Notes: generated from the sequence alone by a model not told the origin. A DNA stretch of 64,000 nucleotides from Cadophora sp. MPI-SDFR-AT-0126 (GCA_020747065.1 JAGMVK010000011.1:620001-684000), one strand, 5' to 3'. Numbered from the stretch's first letter, positions 1 through 12,178 are shown. Numbers and translations: made by a program.

Positions 1-1
1 C

Positions 2-904
2 CCTGACGATCCAAAATTATCACAATTCGCTGCGAGATACAGTGGTGAGGGCTTTGAGCCAACTGGCATCCGCTTGATTGTGTCACCCGCCACACAGGCA
101 CGGCCAAAGGGTGTTATGCAATCTATCGAGCAACCCCAGCCTGTGATGCAGGTCAGTCCTCGTCCTCAATACGCCCAAGAAGCAAGTCGAAGTCCCAGAC
201 CGCAGTATTTGCAGACAATAAATTCACCAAAGCGCCCGTTCCCAGGGGAGGATCAGGATAGCGATCTCAATCGACCTCGCAAGCTTGCTCGAGGCGAGTC
301 ACCATTGAAGGGAGCAGCTGGGCGCCGGCTCGATCAACAGAAACGCCTCCAGCAAGGCACCCCATCGTGGAATGCTCCTCCCTTTGTAGTACCGCGGGAC
401 ATCACATTCTTGCTCAGCATCATCCCTAGAGCTGACCTCTACTCTGCCACAAAGTTCAAACCAGAGGCTCTGGTGCGACTCCTACAGAATGCAATCGTCC
501 CGGACTACAACACGTGGAAGCAAGCAAAGGAGGAGTCTCAAGCACCGCCTCCGCAACGATATGGTAATAACATTTCCTACGGTGCAATTCCAAAGCCCCA
601 GAAACCCCAGAAACAGCATGTTCAGGCAACGTACACTCCAGTGGAATGGAATGGGAACAGCAATGGTTACCACATCCCGGAGTATCGCGGCTCTCCTGCT
701 GCTACCTATGGCAGTCCTCCAGGCTGGCATGGGCACTCAGGGACAGCAATGGTCCCCGAATATGCGTCTCGGCCAAGTATTCAACCGACACAGGTAACTT
801 CAGACCTAAGTAGATCTGGTGGCTATTACGGAGTTGAGCCTGGAAATGGTAATAGGAAGCTTGCTGTCCTTCCTCGCCTGTTGCCTGCTGCTAGCTGGTA
901 TTGA
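2..904 (+). CDS. rna14: Rna14-like mRNA 3'-end processing protein, C-terminal part (5' end outside window)
   Basis: The reading frame is open from base 2, so this is the 3' end of a gene that starts upstream. The visible part is Pro/Gln/Ser-rich, with a basic stretch (NRPRKLARGESPLKG) and then a short ordered block, PRDITFLLSIIPRADLYSAT followed by KFKPEALVRLLQNAIVPD. That block resembles the C-terminal 'monkeytail' of Rna14, which binds Pcf11 in cleavage factor IA. In the family, Rna14 scaffolds the cleavage and polyadenylation complex through N-terminal HAT repeats; these would lie outside the window. The Gln/Gly/Tyr-rich tail after the block is low complexity. Its last 20 residues look unlike the rest and follow a GGTAATA sequence, so an unrecognised 3' intron is possible. 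The assignment rests on the monkeytail alone. Confidence 0.68.
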   Translation, partial: PDDPKLSQFAARYSGEGFEPTGIRLIVSPATQARPKGVMQSIEQPQPVMQVSPRPQYAQEASRSPRPQYLQTINSPKRPFPGEDQDSDLNRPRKLARGESPLKGAAGRRLDQQKRLQQGTPSWNAPPFVVPRDITFLLSIIPRADLYSATKFKPEALVRLLQNAIVPDYNTWKQAKEESQAPPPQRYGNNISYGAIPKPQKPQKQHVQATYTPVEWNGNSNGYHIPEYRGSPAATYGSPPGWHGHSGTAMVPEYASRPSIQPTQVTSDLSRSGGYYGVEPGNGNRKLAVLPRLLPAASWY

Positions 905-2963
905 AAGAAAATGATCAGAACTTCTTTGCTAATTTGCGTTTGCAATCAGGGTATTACGGTCGATAAATAAACCACATAAAATGGCGCTTTTCGGATAGTA
1001 TCTGCCGTTAGATTTCGATTCTCGCTCGGTCGGAGGACGACTGTGATGTACTAAATTTACACATACCATAACAAGCTGGAGAAAATGGCTGGGATTGGGA
1101 CACGAGAGCACGGTTATTGGAATAATACCTGCTTGTAGTATAGGGGACGCTGACCGCGATGGGATAGTAATTTATGAATCGGGATGGGTATGGGATTGGG
1201 AAAGGGAGTGTCTGCAGCTCCTTATTTGTCGTCTTTTCACGCTTGCATCTATGAAATGTTCTTAATGAGAGAGCAGTGGGCGTCAAGTCCGGCATTGCCT
1301 CTGAGGAATTGCAAAAAACAGCTCGGAAGATCAATGGCGTTTCGGTTGGCATTCATGCGGGGATCGCAAGATGTAACATAGAGGTCCTGTAATGGGATGC
1401 GCTGGGCTTGCCTCATTGCATATGGTGAATAATTGAATCCAGCATTTGCAATTTCGTATTTCTTTTGTTTTGTTCTTGGGTACTCTTTCCTTACGTGCGG
1501 TGCTTGCGTCGTTTGTTCATCACTGGCCAGACATTACGGCTTGTTCTTTTCCATCCCTAACACTGGTGTCGACTTTTGTGCTTGCTTATTTGCTTATCAC
1601 CTTGAACAATTACCGAATGTTTCGAGTCCTGTCTTTTTATTTTATGTCGTTTGCTTGCTTGATGACTTTATGCTTGAGCTTGCTAAATGTCAACCCACTG
1701 TCTCCAAATCCAAACTCCAAACAGCAAGTTCCAGCACGTAATGCAATTCCAATCGTCCTGTCTCTTCAAACTCTCAACAGCAAAAGAATCTGATTCATCA
1801 AGACCAAGACACGTTGTGGTCTCTCGGTTGTCTTGAGGACGTGGCTAGGCTGAACCGAGTTGTGAAGAAGGCTGCATCTTGTATTCAAGTAAATCGGTGC
1901 TGATGAGGAGGGTTTTGCCGGCTCAGGTCAACGCTTTTGGGAAAATTGGGGCGTTGAACGAGACCGGTTGATTGAGGGCATATAGGTTTGGAATGGTTGT
2001 GGTATTACTGTGGCGCAAAGCTACCTATACAGCGTCAAGCTGTACAGCGTCCACAAGTCACAGAACTTCAAGCGAGGAGCAATACACCTCGTTAAATCTA
2101 TATGCTCGGTACCAGGTTTTGCAATAGATTTGAATTGGGCTGAGTCTCAAATACTGCTCCAGGCGATCTATTACAGTTCCTGCGTCCCGCCCACCCTATC
2201 CCATCCCTCCATTATCCCTCGCTTCAACCATCCTCGTCTACCCATCTCACGTGATCTACCCTGTCCTTTCCCCTTTCGGCCCAACGTCAACAAAAGAGGC
2301 AGGAACCAAATAGCTCCCACTAGCGCAAGGCTGTCTACAAAACCCCCAACCCTTTCTCCCTCCCACAATCTCTCCTCTTTTCCTCTTCATCCGCAACCCA
2401 CAACATCCTTCTTCCCCCTTATTCCGTGACATCTTGTACCATTCTCTTCGATCTTGCATCGAGATTCTCTCCACAGTCCATTGAGTAAGTCTCCCCTCTC
2501 TTCATCCCGTTCCCTGCTATTGTCTCTGCCGTTACTTTATTGTTTCGGTAACGCGTCTGAGTCGGAGAAGACTCCAGCCTTGCCTTCGATCTTGGTTTGC
2601 GTCAATGTACAACAAGAGCTTGCTTGGGCTGGCATAAAAGCACGTAAACTTCCAGCAACAGCTTGCTAACCATCGATTGACTGCAGGTCTGTGTCCGAAC
2701 ATTGTGTTGTCCTTTGTATCAACACAGCAAGTATTGAACACCTACTGTAAGTTTTCCTTCTTCCAGACCTCCACCCCTGCCTACTCCTGCTATTCTCCGG
2801 TTCTGCCATTGCCATCATCGCTTCGTGGACGTGCTTGGTCATGCTTCTGACAAGCTGTTGATGGCAACACCGCGTCCTCGTCGAGATTGTTGATACCTCT
2901 GCTTGACACTCTGCTAACATCTTGTCTTCCCAGAAGTCTACCCAGACAGGAGTCCAGTCAGCC
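905..2963. other. Intergenic region upstream of Argonaute
   Basis: No convincing gene is visible on either strand. The first part is probably the 3' UTR of the Rna14-like gene. From about 2170 to 2460 the + strand is strongly C/T-rich, typical of a filamentous-fungal promoter and transcription start zone. GTAAGT near 2485 could be a 5' UTR intron donor of the Argonaute transcript. The short ORFs here lack protein-like composition. Confidence 0.55.
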
Positions 2964-5900
2964 ATGGCCGGAGGAGCAGGTCGCCAGCGTGCTGGTGACG
3001 GCAACGGTCACGGTAACAATGGCCAATACCAAGGCGGACCACCTCAACAATATCACCAATACCAACCACAGGGTCCTATTAATGCCTCGACCATGCCACC
3101 GCCAAAGCCCCGCTCAGGTGGTTTTGACGGTCCTGGCGAGCATAGTAGAAACCCAAGTGGCTTTCAAGGCCCATCTCCTGGACAGCAAGGCTTCAATCAA
3201 GGTACTCCTCTTCGTATACCTCTTTTGCCAATTTGACTCCGTACTAACTGGCTCTCAAGGTGGTTCCAATCAAGGTACTCCCCTCGGTACTCCCCTGTTG
3301 TCCCCTCGTATTCCTCAATTGCAAATGCAAAGTGGATTGTCTCCAGGTTCTCCTAGAGGCTCCCCGATGCTGATGCAAGCAGGATACGTAGGTCAACCAG
3401 GTACACCGGGTCGGAACACACCACAAGGTAGCCAGCCGAATACCCCAGGCCGAAACAATTCCCAGCAAGGTACTCCTCAGCGAACTATGCAACGAGGTCC
3501 ACCACAACAATACCAAGGTCCCCCACAGCAAATGATGCAGCAAGGTCCTCCCCAACAGCAAGCCGTCGGTGGTCTCCAAGGTCAACGTGGCCCCAACCCC
3601 TTTGGTCCTGGCATGGGCTTTGGTCCTGCTCGTCCTATTGCTCCTAAGGAAAAGGTCATTACCAATACCCGTGTTGAACTCCCACCCGATGCTTACCAGC
3701 TTGAGGGCGCTGGCGTACGTCTTTCATTTTCTTAATTCATTCTTTTGTGTTTGCGTTGTTTTCTCTTTAGTGGTTGCATGTATGATTGAGAGAGGATCCC
3801 GATGGATGATAATTCCCTGGGCTCTTGGGAAATTGATGTTCTGTTAATTGTTGTTGTGTTTGAGTAGTCTACTCATCAGTTGCTGAAGCTTCCCGCTCCA
3901 ACGTCTTACTCCAAGCCAGCTTCTTCAACTTTACTCAACTTTTACCCTCTCTATTCACTCTTCATTCGTACCACCTGCACTTTCTCCTCCTCTTCTTTTA
4001 CTCCATCATTCCTTCTTGATTCAATTCAATCGCAGCCTTCCTCGCACGCTAGTAGCTGTTTGCAGTGTTTGCTTCGTCGTCGTCGTCGTCGTCCTCCTCT
4101 CAATTCCCATAAGAACCCCCTACTTTCCTACCAACTCCTCCAAACAACAACAACAACAACACTTCTTCCAAATCTTCCTTTGCTTTCCAAACCTACATAC
4201 AATCATCAACACAACAAACCCACAACCATATCACAGCCTCTCAGCCAGTTGATTCTTCAGCTGTTGAGTTTGATTTCCAAACCAACCATACTTCGCCTTC
4301 CATATCTACCTCCTCATTTCTACTTTCCTCATCTCAGCATAACCCTATCCTATCGTCAACATGGACGTCTTTCAAACATATCGACCGGTCTTCGATGCTA
4401 ACGACCAAGCACAGTATCAGTTTGAGAGCCAGTTGCCTTACCGAAACGGTTACAACACTACTGGCCGTGCTGTGAACATTCAGGTCAACCAATACAAGGT
4501 CCTCGACTGGATCAAGGGTGATGTCCATCAATATGATGTAAGTACCAAGCCCTCCTCACCTCCACCTCACCTTCCCCTCAGCACATCTGGGCTCAGCCTT
4601 ACTCAACCTGATATCGACCTGCAACTCACCATCAATAAACTCACTTTAATGCCATACTAATTTGTGCTTCAGATCAACATTGGCAATGGTGCTGAAAAGC
4701 GTGGCAAGATCATGGCTGTTTGGAAGTCCAGAGCCGTCCAAGAGCGACTCCGCCAGGCCTTCCCCCCAGGTGCTCTTATTCTCTGGGATGGAAACAAGCT
4801 TGCTTGGTGAGTTTTGTATTCGCTGATAACCTGTCCACTTTTCTAACTTTCATAGGTCCAAGTACCGCATCGGAGAGCAACGCATCAAAGTCAACTTTGA
4901 TGTCGAGAAGGGTCGTGCCCCGCGCCCTGACAAGCCCGCTGATGAGGTCTATGTGATCATCCGTCCAACTACCCAGATCCGCATGGCTGTAATCGGTGCT
5001 TACCTCAACAAGTCTATCCAGTTCGATAAATCTGTCTTGGAAGCCATCAGTAAGTTTATTCCAATCTTTTGTGTTCATCGTCATCTAACCTTTAACAGCC
5101 TTCCTTGACCACTGCATGCGCCAAGGTCCTTCTGAGCAATACACCATGATCAAGCGTAGCTTCTTCAGCCGTGGTACCACGAGTCATCAGTTGGACAATG
5201 TTGTTGTTGCTATGAAGGGTGTTTATACTTCCATCCGTCTTTGCAGTGTAAACATACCCCTTCCAATCTATCCTTTACATTACTGACAAGTCTCAAGCCC
5301 ACCGCATCCATTGGAGCTCCAGGCACTGGTCTGGCTTTGAACGTTGATGTTGCCAACGGTACTTTCTGGGCTGCCCAGGATGTCCACCAAGCTGCCCGTA
5401 ACTACTGCAGCCAGCGCAATCGAGCCTTGTCTTACACTGTCTTTCGTGATCTTCTCCTTCCAGTCAAGGATGGAAAGGGTGGTTGGGCCAAGTCCGAGGA
5501 CTTCAAGAATTTGTCCAGATTTGTCAAGTTGAAGTTTATCGTCAAGCACCGTGGCAAGGGTGACGGTAAGTGCATCTTGCTCCTGGTTGGGATCCCTAGC
5601 TGACCTTGAAACAAGACAAGAAGGAGTACGCTATCAAGAAGTTTACTTTCGAGAAGGGCGAGGCTTACTCTAAGACTGGTGCTCATGCCAAGAACACTTA
5701 CTTCAAGTTCAGAGATCGTAACACTGGTAATGAGCAAGATATTACGGTCTTTGATTACTTCAAGAGAACCTACAATATCGAGCTCCAGTGCTGGTGGCTT
5801 CCATTGATCATCACCGAGCGTGCTGGCATGTTCCCCATGGAGCTTTGCACTCTGTCTCCCAACCAGCGATACAACTTCAAATTGTCCCCTGAGCAGGTAA

Positions 5901-7779
5901 GCATTGCCACAAAATCAGCACAAAGCAGTAACTAACAGCTCCAGACCTCCAATATGATCAAATTTGCAGTTACTCGACCAAAACAGCGCGTTGAATCGAT
6001 CGTCCATGGTATCAACATGCTGAAGTGGCCACAGGATCGCTACCTCAATCACTTTGACATCAAGGTTGACCCCAAGATGACTATGGTATGTAGTATCTCT
6101 AAGCATTATTAGATCTATACTAACTCTTCACAGACTCAAGCCCGTGTTCTCCAAAATCCCGAGATCCAGTTTGCAGGCGCTAAGCTCAACCCTGGCACTC
6201 AAGGACGTTGGGACCTCCGTGGTAAGAAGTTTTTACTTCCCAACCCGGAGCCTCTCAACTCCTGGGGCTTTGTCATCCTTGGTGGTTGCACCTCAGAGCA
6301 AACAGTCCGCAACTTTGCCAATGTTTTCATCTCCACCTACGTTGGACATGGTGGCAAGGTTGCAAACAAGAACCCTTTGATCTACAATCAGTCCCGCAGT
6401 GAGGATATTCCAACCTTGGTCAACAACGCTCGTCGGGCTGTTGGTGATCAAGTTAAGGCCATGCCTCAAATTTTGTTCTACGTCCTGCCTGGTCGAGACT
6501 CATTCATGTATGAGCGCCTGAAGAAGAACTCTGAGTGCCGATTTGCCATGATGTCGCAATGTAAGTCTTCCTCAGGTCTGCACTTGGATTATCGCTGAAT
6601 ACGGGCAGGCCTCAACGTTGCTCATGTCAACAAGGCCCAGCCACAGTACTGCTCCAACGTTTGTATGAAGGTCAACGCTAAGCTTGGCGGTACAACCTCT
6701 AAGGTTGTCACACCCAAGGGCTTTTTCACTAGACCGACCATGATTATTGGTATGTGTTCACATTATCCACTTCTTATGCTTTTCGCTGATATCTGAAGGT
6801 GCCGATGTTTCTCATCCTGCTCCTGGTAGTCCTCAAGCTTCCATGGCTGCAGTTACCATGTCCTTCGATAAGGACTGTTGCCGTTACGCTGCCGCAGTCC
6901 AGACCAATGGTTATCGTGTGGAGATGATCACTAAGGACAACATTGAGCAGCTGATCCTTCCATACGTCAAGCAATGGGTCTCTAGAGTTGGCGGTGGTAA
7001 CTTGCCTCATCACATCTATTACTTCCGTGATGGTGTCTCTGAGGGCCAATACTCCCATGTGCTCAGCCGAGAGGTCGCTGATATGAAGGCTATCATTGCA
7101 CAGGAATACAAGGAGGCTGCTAATAATGTAAGTCGATTCCATCGTCCAACAAAGGTCTTTCTAACGACAAGCAGATCAAGTGGACTGTTGCCGTCTGCAC
7201 CAAGCGCCACCACATCCGCTTTTTCCCGAAGGAGGGCGATTCTCAGGCTGCGGACCGCAATGCCAATGCCCTGCCAGGTACTTTGGTCGAGAAGGACATC
7301 ACTCATCCATACGAGTATGATTTCTATCTCTGCTCCCATGCAGCTATCCAGGGTACTGCTCGACCAGTGCATTACCATGTCCTGAAGGACGAGGCCAATG
7401 TTCCTGTAAACGAGTTCCAAAAGATGATTTATCATTTCTCGTACCAGTACATGCGTTCTACCACACCTGTCTCACTCTGTAAGTCTCTGCCACCTTCTCT
7501 TATGGCTGTTTCTAACCTCATTTAGTCCCTGCAATCTACTACGCTCACTTGGCGTCGAACCGTGCTCGTGCCCATGAGTCTGCCCCAGCTTCAGATGGCC
7601 CTCGTGGTGGTCAAAAGTTTGAGGAGCGCCGTGCCGAGGCTGCTAGACAAGGTACTAACGATGGTACTTCCCAAACCGGTTCTTCAAAGCCCAGCGAGGC
7701 TGCTCCACTTCTGCCCATTGGCAATCCTGACCAGCAGGACTTGATGTGGAAGATCCGCAGTGGCATGTGGTACATCTAA
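2964..7779 (+). CDS. Argonaute (small-RNA guided silencing protein), 14 exons
   Basis: Exons read: 2964-3201, 3260-3714, 4415-4537, 4673-4806, 4856-5049, 5099-5247, 5298-5565, 5616-5896, 5945-6085, 6134-6560, 6609-6749, 6799-7127, 7175-7478, 7526-7779. They sum to 3438 nt (1145 aa). The first ~215 residues are a Gly/Gln/Pro-rich disordered region with repeated GTP and TPGRN units. Then come the Argonaute N domain (from VITNTRVELPPDAY), PAZ (around QRYNFKL and upstream), MID and PIWI. PIWI carries GADVSHP, a Glu in YRVEMI, FRDGVSEGQ and YYAHLAS, so the slicer DEDH tetrad appears intact. The protein ends RSGMWYI. In fungi, Argonaute loads Dicer products for quelling and related silencing. The third intron (3715-4414, 700 nt) is far longer than the other twelve (47-135 nt), and an in-frame ATG at 4361 gives an alternative 932-aa start. 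Confidence 0.93.
3715..4414 (+). promoter_or_regulatory. Unusually long Argonaute intron that may hold an alternative promoter and start
   Basis: Between donor GTACGT at 3715 and acceptor ACAG at 4414 there is a C/T-rich tract with CGT trinucleotides (about 4074-4092), a CAA run (about 4143-4160) and a leader-like stretch ending CGTCAACATGG around 4361. That ATG has good fungal start context and is in frame with the downstream exon. An in-frame TAA at 4340 prevents the upstream exon from being read straight into it. An alternative first exon is inference. The acceptor at 4414 keeps frame with the upstream exon. Confidence 0.5.
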
Positions 7780-9454
7780 TTTGCCAACCAGCCATCTGAC
7801 TTTGAGAGGATTTGCCTTTGCGGGTGCCTAATCACTTCTTTACTTCTTGCTTTGTTCTACTACATCCTTTTGATCATTTGATCCCTGGCTGTCAGTACAT
7901 CTTCCCTTGCCTGCGAATCTCGAACCCCTCTGCATTGGAGGGCCGAATATGGCGGATTGATGGTTGCTTGGCTGCAGACTTGTATTTTATTCTCTCCTTT
8001 ATCAAGGGCTTTGATAGAAGCATATGGAAATGGATGCTTAGGCACGAACGTTATGGGACATGGTTGATGATGATGGATGCTGAACTGGGAAGTCAGTTCT
8101 GCGATGGCTAGATAACGATGCAATGAACAATGCGATGAACTTACAAACAGTTGATCTTCCACTGCACGGATTTGACTGTCATTTATTGCCAAATGACTTG
8201 AGACTTTGAAGCTCGAATTTGACGGAAGGTTTGTCTTAAGTAACCGGAGGCGAATACTCGATTAAAGGATATTGTCCTCTCTCATCAAAAGAGATTGACC
8301 GCACACATTTCCTCTCAAGTCTGAGTCTTCTATACTGTAAATTGGACTCCATTCGACTTACTGAAGCAAAATTCATGAGCACTGGGTTGTCCACAGATTA
8401 TTTGGCAACGAGAGAGACAAATGCTCGGCATGCTATCTCGTCACAACTGATCCCCAACATTTTCCGTATACCGTTGCGGTTTGGGACTTGATAATTGGTG
8501 GGATGGAACATCAATAGCCAGGCTGTTCTTGAAATTACATCGGGATTTGAAAGCGTGATAAGCTGACTTCGGGGATTGGATTTGGGGAGGGGAATGAAGG
8601 AGGACGGGTGGGACGTCCCAGGAGGTCTTTGGGATTGGGTATGGGAGTTTAGAGAGTAGGAGCTAGATTGTGGAAAGCAAAGGCGTTTTGATGGATGCTT
8701 GGAGATTGGGTTTGAGGAGGGTAGGGAGTGGGAGGAAAAGGCGGGAGGGGGGGGGGGGTTGTTTTCGGGTTGCTGTAAACGGCCGAGCTGTGGCTTAGCG
8801 AGAGGGAAAATGACAAGTGTGAAGTTGAAGTTGGAGTTGTATTCGCGCCGTGCTGAGACATCTTCTCAGACCTGAGACGGAAAGCTATCAAAAATGCTGA
8901 TCGTTTGGTCAAGTTCTACCTCTAAGATTCATGGACGGCAAAACACGCCCAGACCTACGCGTCCCAAGTGTTGATTTGAGCTGTCTCTTTTGATGTCTGT
9001 CAAGGAAGAGTACCCTAGAAGAAGGACTTGGTCTTTTGATTTTCCTCTGCGTTTGTATCAATGCATGGATAGCTGGCGCATGCGATGCTGTGGTGTAAGT
9101 GTACGCGATGTGATGCGATTTTCGTCTGTTCTGGACCTGTTTCTTTACTCCCATTGAAATGAGGCTTAAGGAAGAGGAGAAAATCGAAAGAAGTGGATGA
9201 ATTGATATGGAGTACAAAGATAGGAATGAGTTTGAAAGGTCCTCAGTTTTCGTCCTTGTTATTGACTCCTTATCGTGATGTAAAAAGCGTCTCGTTAACT
9301 GACTTATATCAGACGGAGTCGACAAATTCCCATTACCAAGAACGGCAATCTTCACATAAAGTCAAGCAAACCCACGATTCTCAAAGATTTGGGCATGCGT
9401 TCATCATCACAGTAATTTATTAGCTATATCTATCCAACCTCCGAGCCCGAACAA
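7780..9454. other. Convergent intergenic region between Argonaute and Nop9
   Basis: The region lies between two gene 3' ends, so it should mostly be 3' UTR and spacer. It has a G-rich stretch with a run of about eleven G near 8747-8758 and purine-rich tracts at 8580-8760. No gene, RNA or repeat family was recognised. ORFs in 7812-8192 and 8649-9355 have low-complexity or unconvincing translations. Confidence 0.5.
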
Positions 9455-11869
9455 TCAAGCAGTGACAGGTTTAGCATTGGCCCCCGTCCTAAAATCCTTC
9501 CCTCCCTTCCCACTCCCCGCTTTTTCTGCCTTCGCCTTCGCAAACTTCTCCCTCGCCAACTGAATCGCGCTCTTCTGCGGTCCTTTCGCCGCCTCCTTCG
9601 CAGCAGCCTTCGCCATCTTCCTATCCTTCCTATTCTTCTTGCCCATCCCCGGCGCCGAAACTTTCGGCTTATTCACATCCTCGTCCCCATCTTCAGCTCC
9701 TTCTTCATCATCGATAGCGTGAGTTTGACTCTGCATTTGAGTTTCTGGATGTGTGAGGGGTAGAGCACGTATTTTCTCGAGGGCGGCTTCCTTGATCTTC
9801 TTGACCCAGTCGCTGCGCCGGCGTTTGTACAGGTCGAGTGACCAGTTGCGGAGGACGATTCGGCCGGTCCAGCTGTCGCGGAGTTGGGACTCGTGGGAGA
9901 GGAGGATGGAGGCGATGCGTTCGGTGAGGGAGAAGAGGGGTGTGGAGGGGATGGTGGGGGATGTGGGGGAGGCAGTGCTGGAGAGGAGGGCGTCGAGGAC
10001 GTGGGAGCCGGTTGGGGAGAGGGCGAGGATTAGGGTTGGTGGTGTGTCGTCTTCGTCTGAGGAGCCAGATGGGAAGAGGAGCGCGTTGATGAGTTTTCGC
10101 CGGAAGGGGATTGTGTTTGAGGTTGTGGGGAGGAGTGCGGATTGGATGATGTGAGATGTGGTGGTGTAGATTGAGAGGGCGAGGAGGATTTGGGGCGGGA
10201 GGGAGAGGAGCGAGTCTTGGATTAGAAGAGCTGGCGGGCCCGGGATAGCGAGCATCGACTGGGCGAGGAGGGAGCCGTGGAGTTGAGAAGGGGTGGATTT
10301 GTTTTGTTGTGCTGGTGCGGATGATTCGTCTTCCTGGCCGGGCTGTGTGTTAAGTATCAAGGCTGCGATGTCATCTAGACATGCCATTTTGAGGACCGCA
10401 TTCGAAGTCTTGGGATCGTAGGATGCGGCTATTGCATCAACGAGAGCTTTGGTGTCTGCACCTCTAATATGACATCTCTCGAGAAGGGTCTTGAGAATCA
10501 CCGTCCTGTTGCGTTGGACGAGACCTTCAATTTGAGGGATGATGGCTTCGACTGCTTCTTCGAGATCTTCTTTGCTCAAACGATTCAAAACTCGGATTGC
10601 TACGTATGAGGAGATCTCGTTCCTGGCCACGGCAGCTATGCGGTCTTTGAAGATGGTGCGATAGATTTGCTTGAATAGCTTGCCAGGTGCGAACATACAG
10701 ATTGTCTCTAGCAGACGGGATCCGATAGCGTCGTACAGGATTCCATTAATGAATGTTTGGGATTCGCTCTTCTCGACAGTGATGTCATCTGGGAGGAGGG
10801 CAGATATGATGGTCTTCTCAGAGGTATTGATACCCTTCTTGGAGTTAGGGTTCGTAAGTTCTAGCTCAAGGAGAAGTTGGAGAGTTGGGTTTCCAGTTGG
10901 GTGGGTGGCTAGGACGTGGATGAAGGTTGTGTCCATCGTGGCGATTGTGTCTGAGATGATCTTTTCGATGGCGAATTGGAAGGATGATGGGACGGCGCGT
11001 TTGTTGAGTGAGAATTCTGTGGGTGTGGTGTCGAGACCTGTGATGGAGATCTTTTCTTTCTTCTTGCTTTGCATCAGCGTTCTTGTGGAAGCTTTCTCAA
11101 GAGCTCGGCCAGAGAGGATGACGAGTAGGACTCGGAGAGTATGGGATGCGAATCGATCTGTGAGGAGGAAGGTCATTTGGCCTTCTAACTCATCCAGAGT
11201 CTGGAGGAAGAGACCTTCCATTGATGGCAGCTCTTGTTCCTCTGTCTCTTCCTTCATGTCCGCATCCACATCTACATCAACAGCCTTCTTCTTCTTCTTT
11301 GACTTTGTATCCGCAATAAGCTCCTCCGTGACAATTGGCGCAGACTGAATGAACAGCGTCTCGCAGCAATGGCTTGCAAATCGATGCTGAATCAAATGTG
11401 GAAAATTATCACTGAACTTCCCAAACAGCTTCTTCTTCTGCTCCACTGTACTCAGAAGAATCAATCTCTCCATCAGTCTGGAACATGATTGACTGCATGC
11501 AATTTTCAGCTCCTTGCCCTCGGCTTCGCGGTATACGTTTGCAAGGAAGAGGGACCGTTCTTCGTTGGAAGGGAAGTCGTTCTGCTCAAGCAGTTCGTCG
11601 GCACGGCGGAAGTATTCTTGTTCTTGGTCCTCGAGCATACCATAGAACGGGCGCTCTATAGCTCCTCCTTCCCCACCTCCGTCTGCCAATCCATCGCCCG
11701 TAGGAATAGCATTGTCCGTCCCAATGAACTCGACCTCGAAATCTTCGGCCGGGTCTTGCGATTTCTGCCTCTTGTGGTGATCTTGGACGTCATCTTCGCC
11801 CTTTTCCCTCTTACGCTTCAGCTTCTTCTCATCTCTCCTCCCTCTGCTGTGCTTATTCTCCTTCGGCAT
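9455..11869 (-). CDS. nop9: Nop9-like nucleolar pumilio-repeat protein
   Basis: This is a single exon of 804 codons with a strongly basic N-terminus (KLKRKREKG) and a Lys/Ala-rich C-terminus (GMGKKNRKDRKMAKAAAKEA), as in nucleolar proteins. The centre contains PUF-type helical repeats, for example HLIQHRFASHCCETL, DRFASHTLRVLL, DAIGSRLLETI and LSPTGSHVLDALL, spaced as in Nop9. In yeast Nop9 binds 18S precursor RNA and is needed for small-subunit maturation; that role is inferred from the family. Low-complexity Ser/Pro/Thr and acidic insertions between repeats make it longer than the yeast protein. It is divergent from the PLP decarboxylase gene, 309 bp away. A long open frame on the opposite strand (10671-11348) is a codon-use shadow. 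Confidence 0.88.
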   Translation of the reverse strand: MPKENKHSRGRRDEKKLKRKREKGEDDVQDHHKRQKSQDPAEDFEVEFIGTDNAIPTGDGLADGGGEGGAIERPFYGMLEDQEQEYFRRADELLEQNDFPSNEERSLFLANVYREAEGKELKIACSQSCSRLMERLILLSTVEQKKKLFGKFSDNFPHLIQHRFASHCCETLFIQSAPIVTEELIADTKSKKKKKAVDVDVDADMKEETEEQELPSMEGLFLQTLDELEGQMTFLLTDRFASHTLRVLLVILSGRALEKASTRTLMQSKKKEKISITGLDTTPTEFSLNKRAVPSSFQFAIEKIISDTIATMDTTFIHVLATHPTGNPTLQLLLELELTNPNSKKGINTSEKTIISALLPDDITVEKSESQTFINGILYDAIGSRLLETICMFAPGKLFKQIYRTIFKDRIAAVARNEISSYVAIRVLNRLSKEDLEEAVEAIIPQIEGLVQRNRTVILKTLLERCHIRGADTKALVDAIAASYDPKTSNAVLKMACLDDIAALILNTQPGQEDESSAPAQQNKSTPSQLHGSLLAQSMLAIPGPPALLIQDSLLSLPPQILLALSIYTTTSHIIQSALLPTTSNTIPFRRKLINALLFPSGSSDEDDTPPTLILALSPTGSHVLDALLSSTASPTSPTIPSTPLFSLTERIASILLSHESQLRDSWTGRIVLRNWSLDLYKRRRSDWVKKIKEAALEKIRALPLTHPETQMQSQTHAIDDEEGAEDGDEDVNKPKVSAPGMGKKNRKDRKMAKAAAKEAAKGPQKSAIQLAREKFAKAKAEKAGSGKGGKDFRTGANAKPVTA

Positions 11870-12178
11870 TGCGTCGGTAGTCCAGAGATCTTTCTTGTCG
11901 TCGAGACGTTCAATTCATCGCAATCGCGAACTTTTTTTTTTTGTGAGAGTAACATTTTGAGCGGCCGCATTGAGGCGGTGAGCGATTCTGCCCCCAGTTT
12001 CCCCACCATTGTCAAAGTTGTTCGTCATTTAGAGGCGTTCTTACATAAACTGCCTTGAAAGGAATGTTAGAGAATTTTTTTTAGTGTATTTTCATGAGTC
12101 GTTGTAGAAGGCGGGGTTTCGTTTCGGTCTCTTTCTTGTTATAGAATTTCCTATCTTTGTATATTTACATCATTTAGA
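11870..12178. promoter_or_regulatory. Divergent promoter between nop9 and the PLP decarboxylase
   Basis: The 309 bp separate two start codons facing away from each other, so both promoters must fit here or overlap. A T-run lies at 11932-11942 and another at 12075-12082. No recognised operator was seen. Confidence 0.6.

Noticed and set aside
8747..8758. G-run and neighbouring G-rich tract as a quadruplex or telomere-like element
   Set aside because: It is a single homopolymer without regular G-tract spacing and lies in a convergent spacer; no support beyond composition.
10671..11348. 225-codon + strand frame inside nop9
   Set aside because: It is antisense to a well-supported coding exon and has Ser/Arg-biased composition as expected of a shadow frame.
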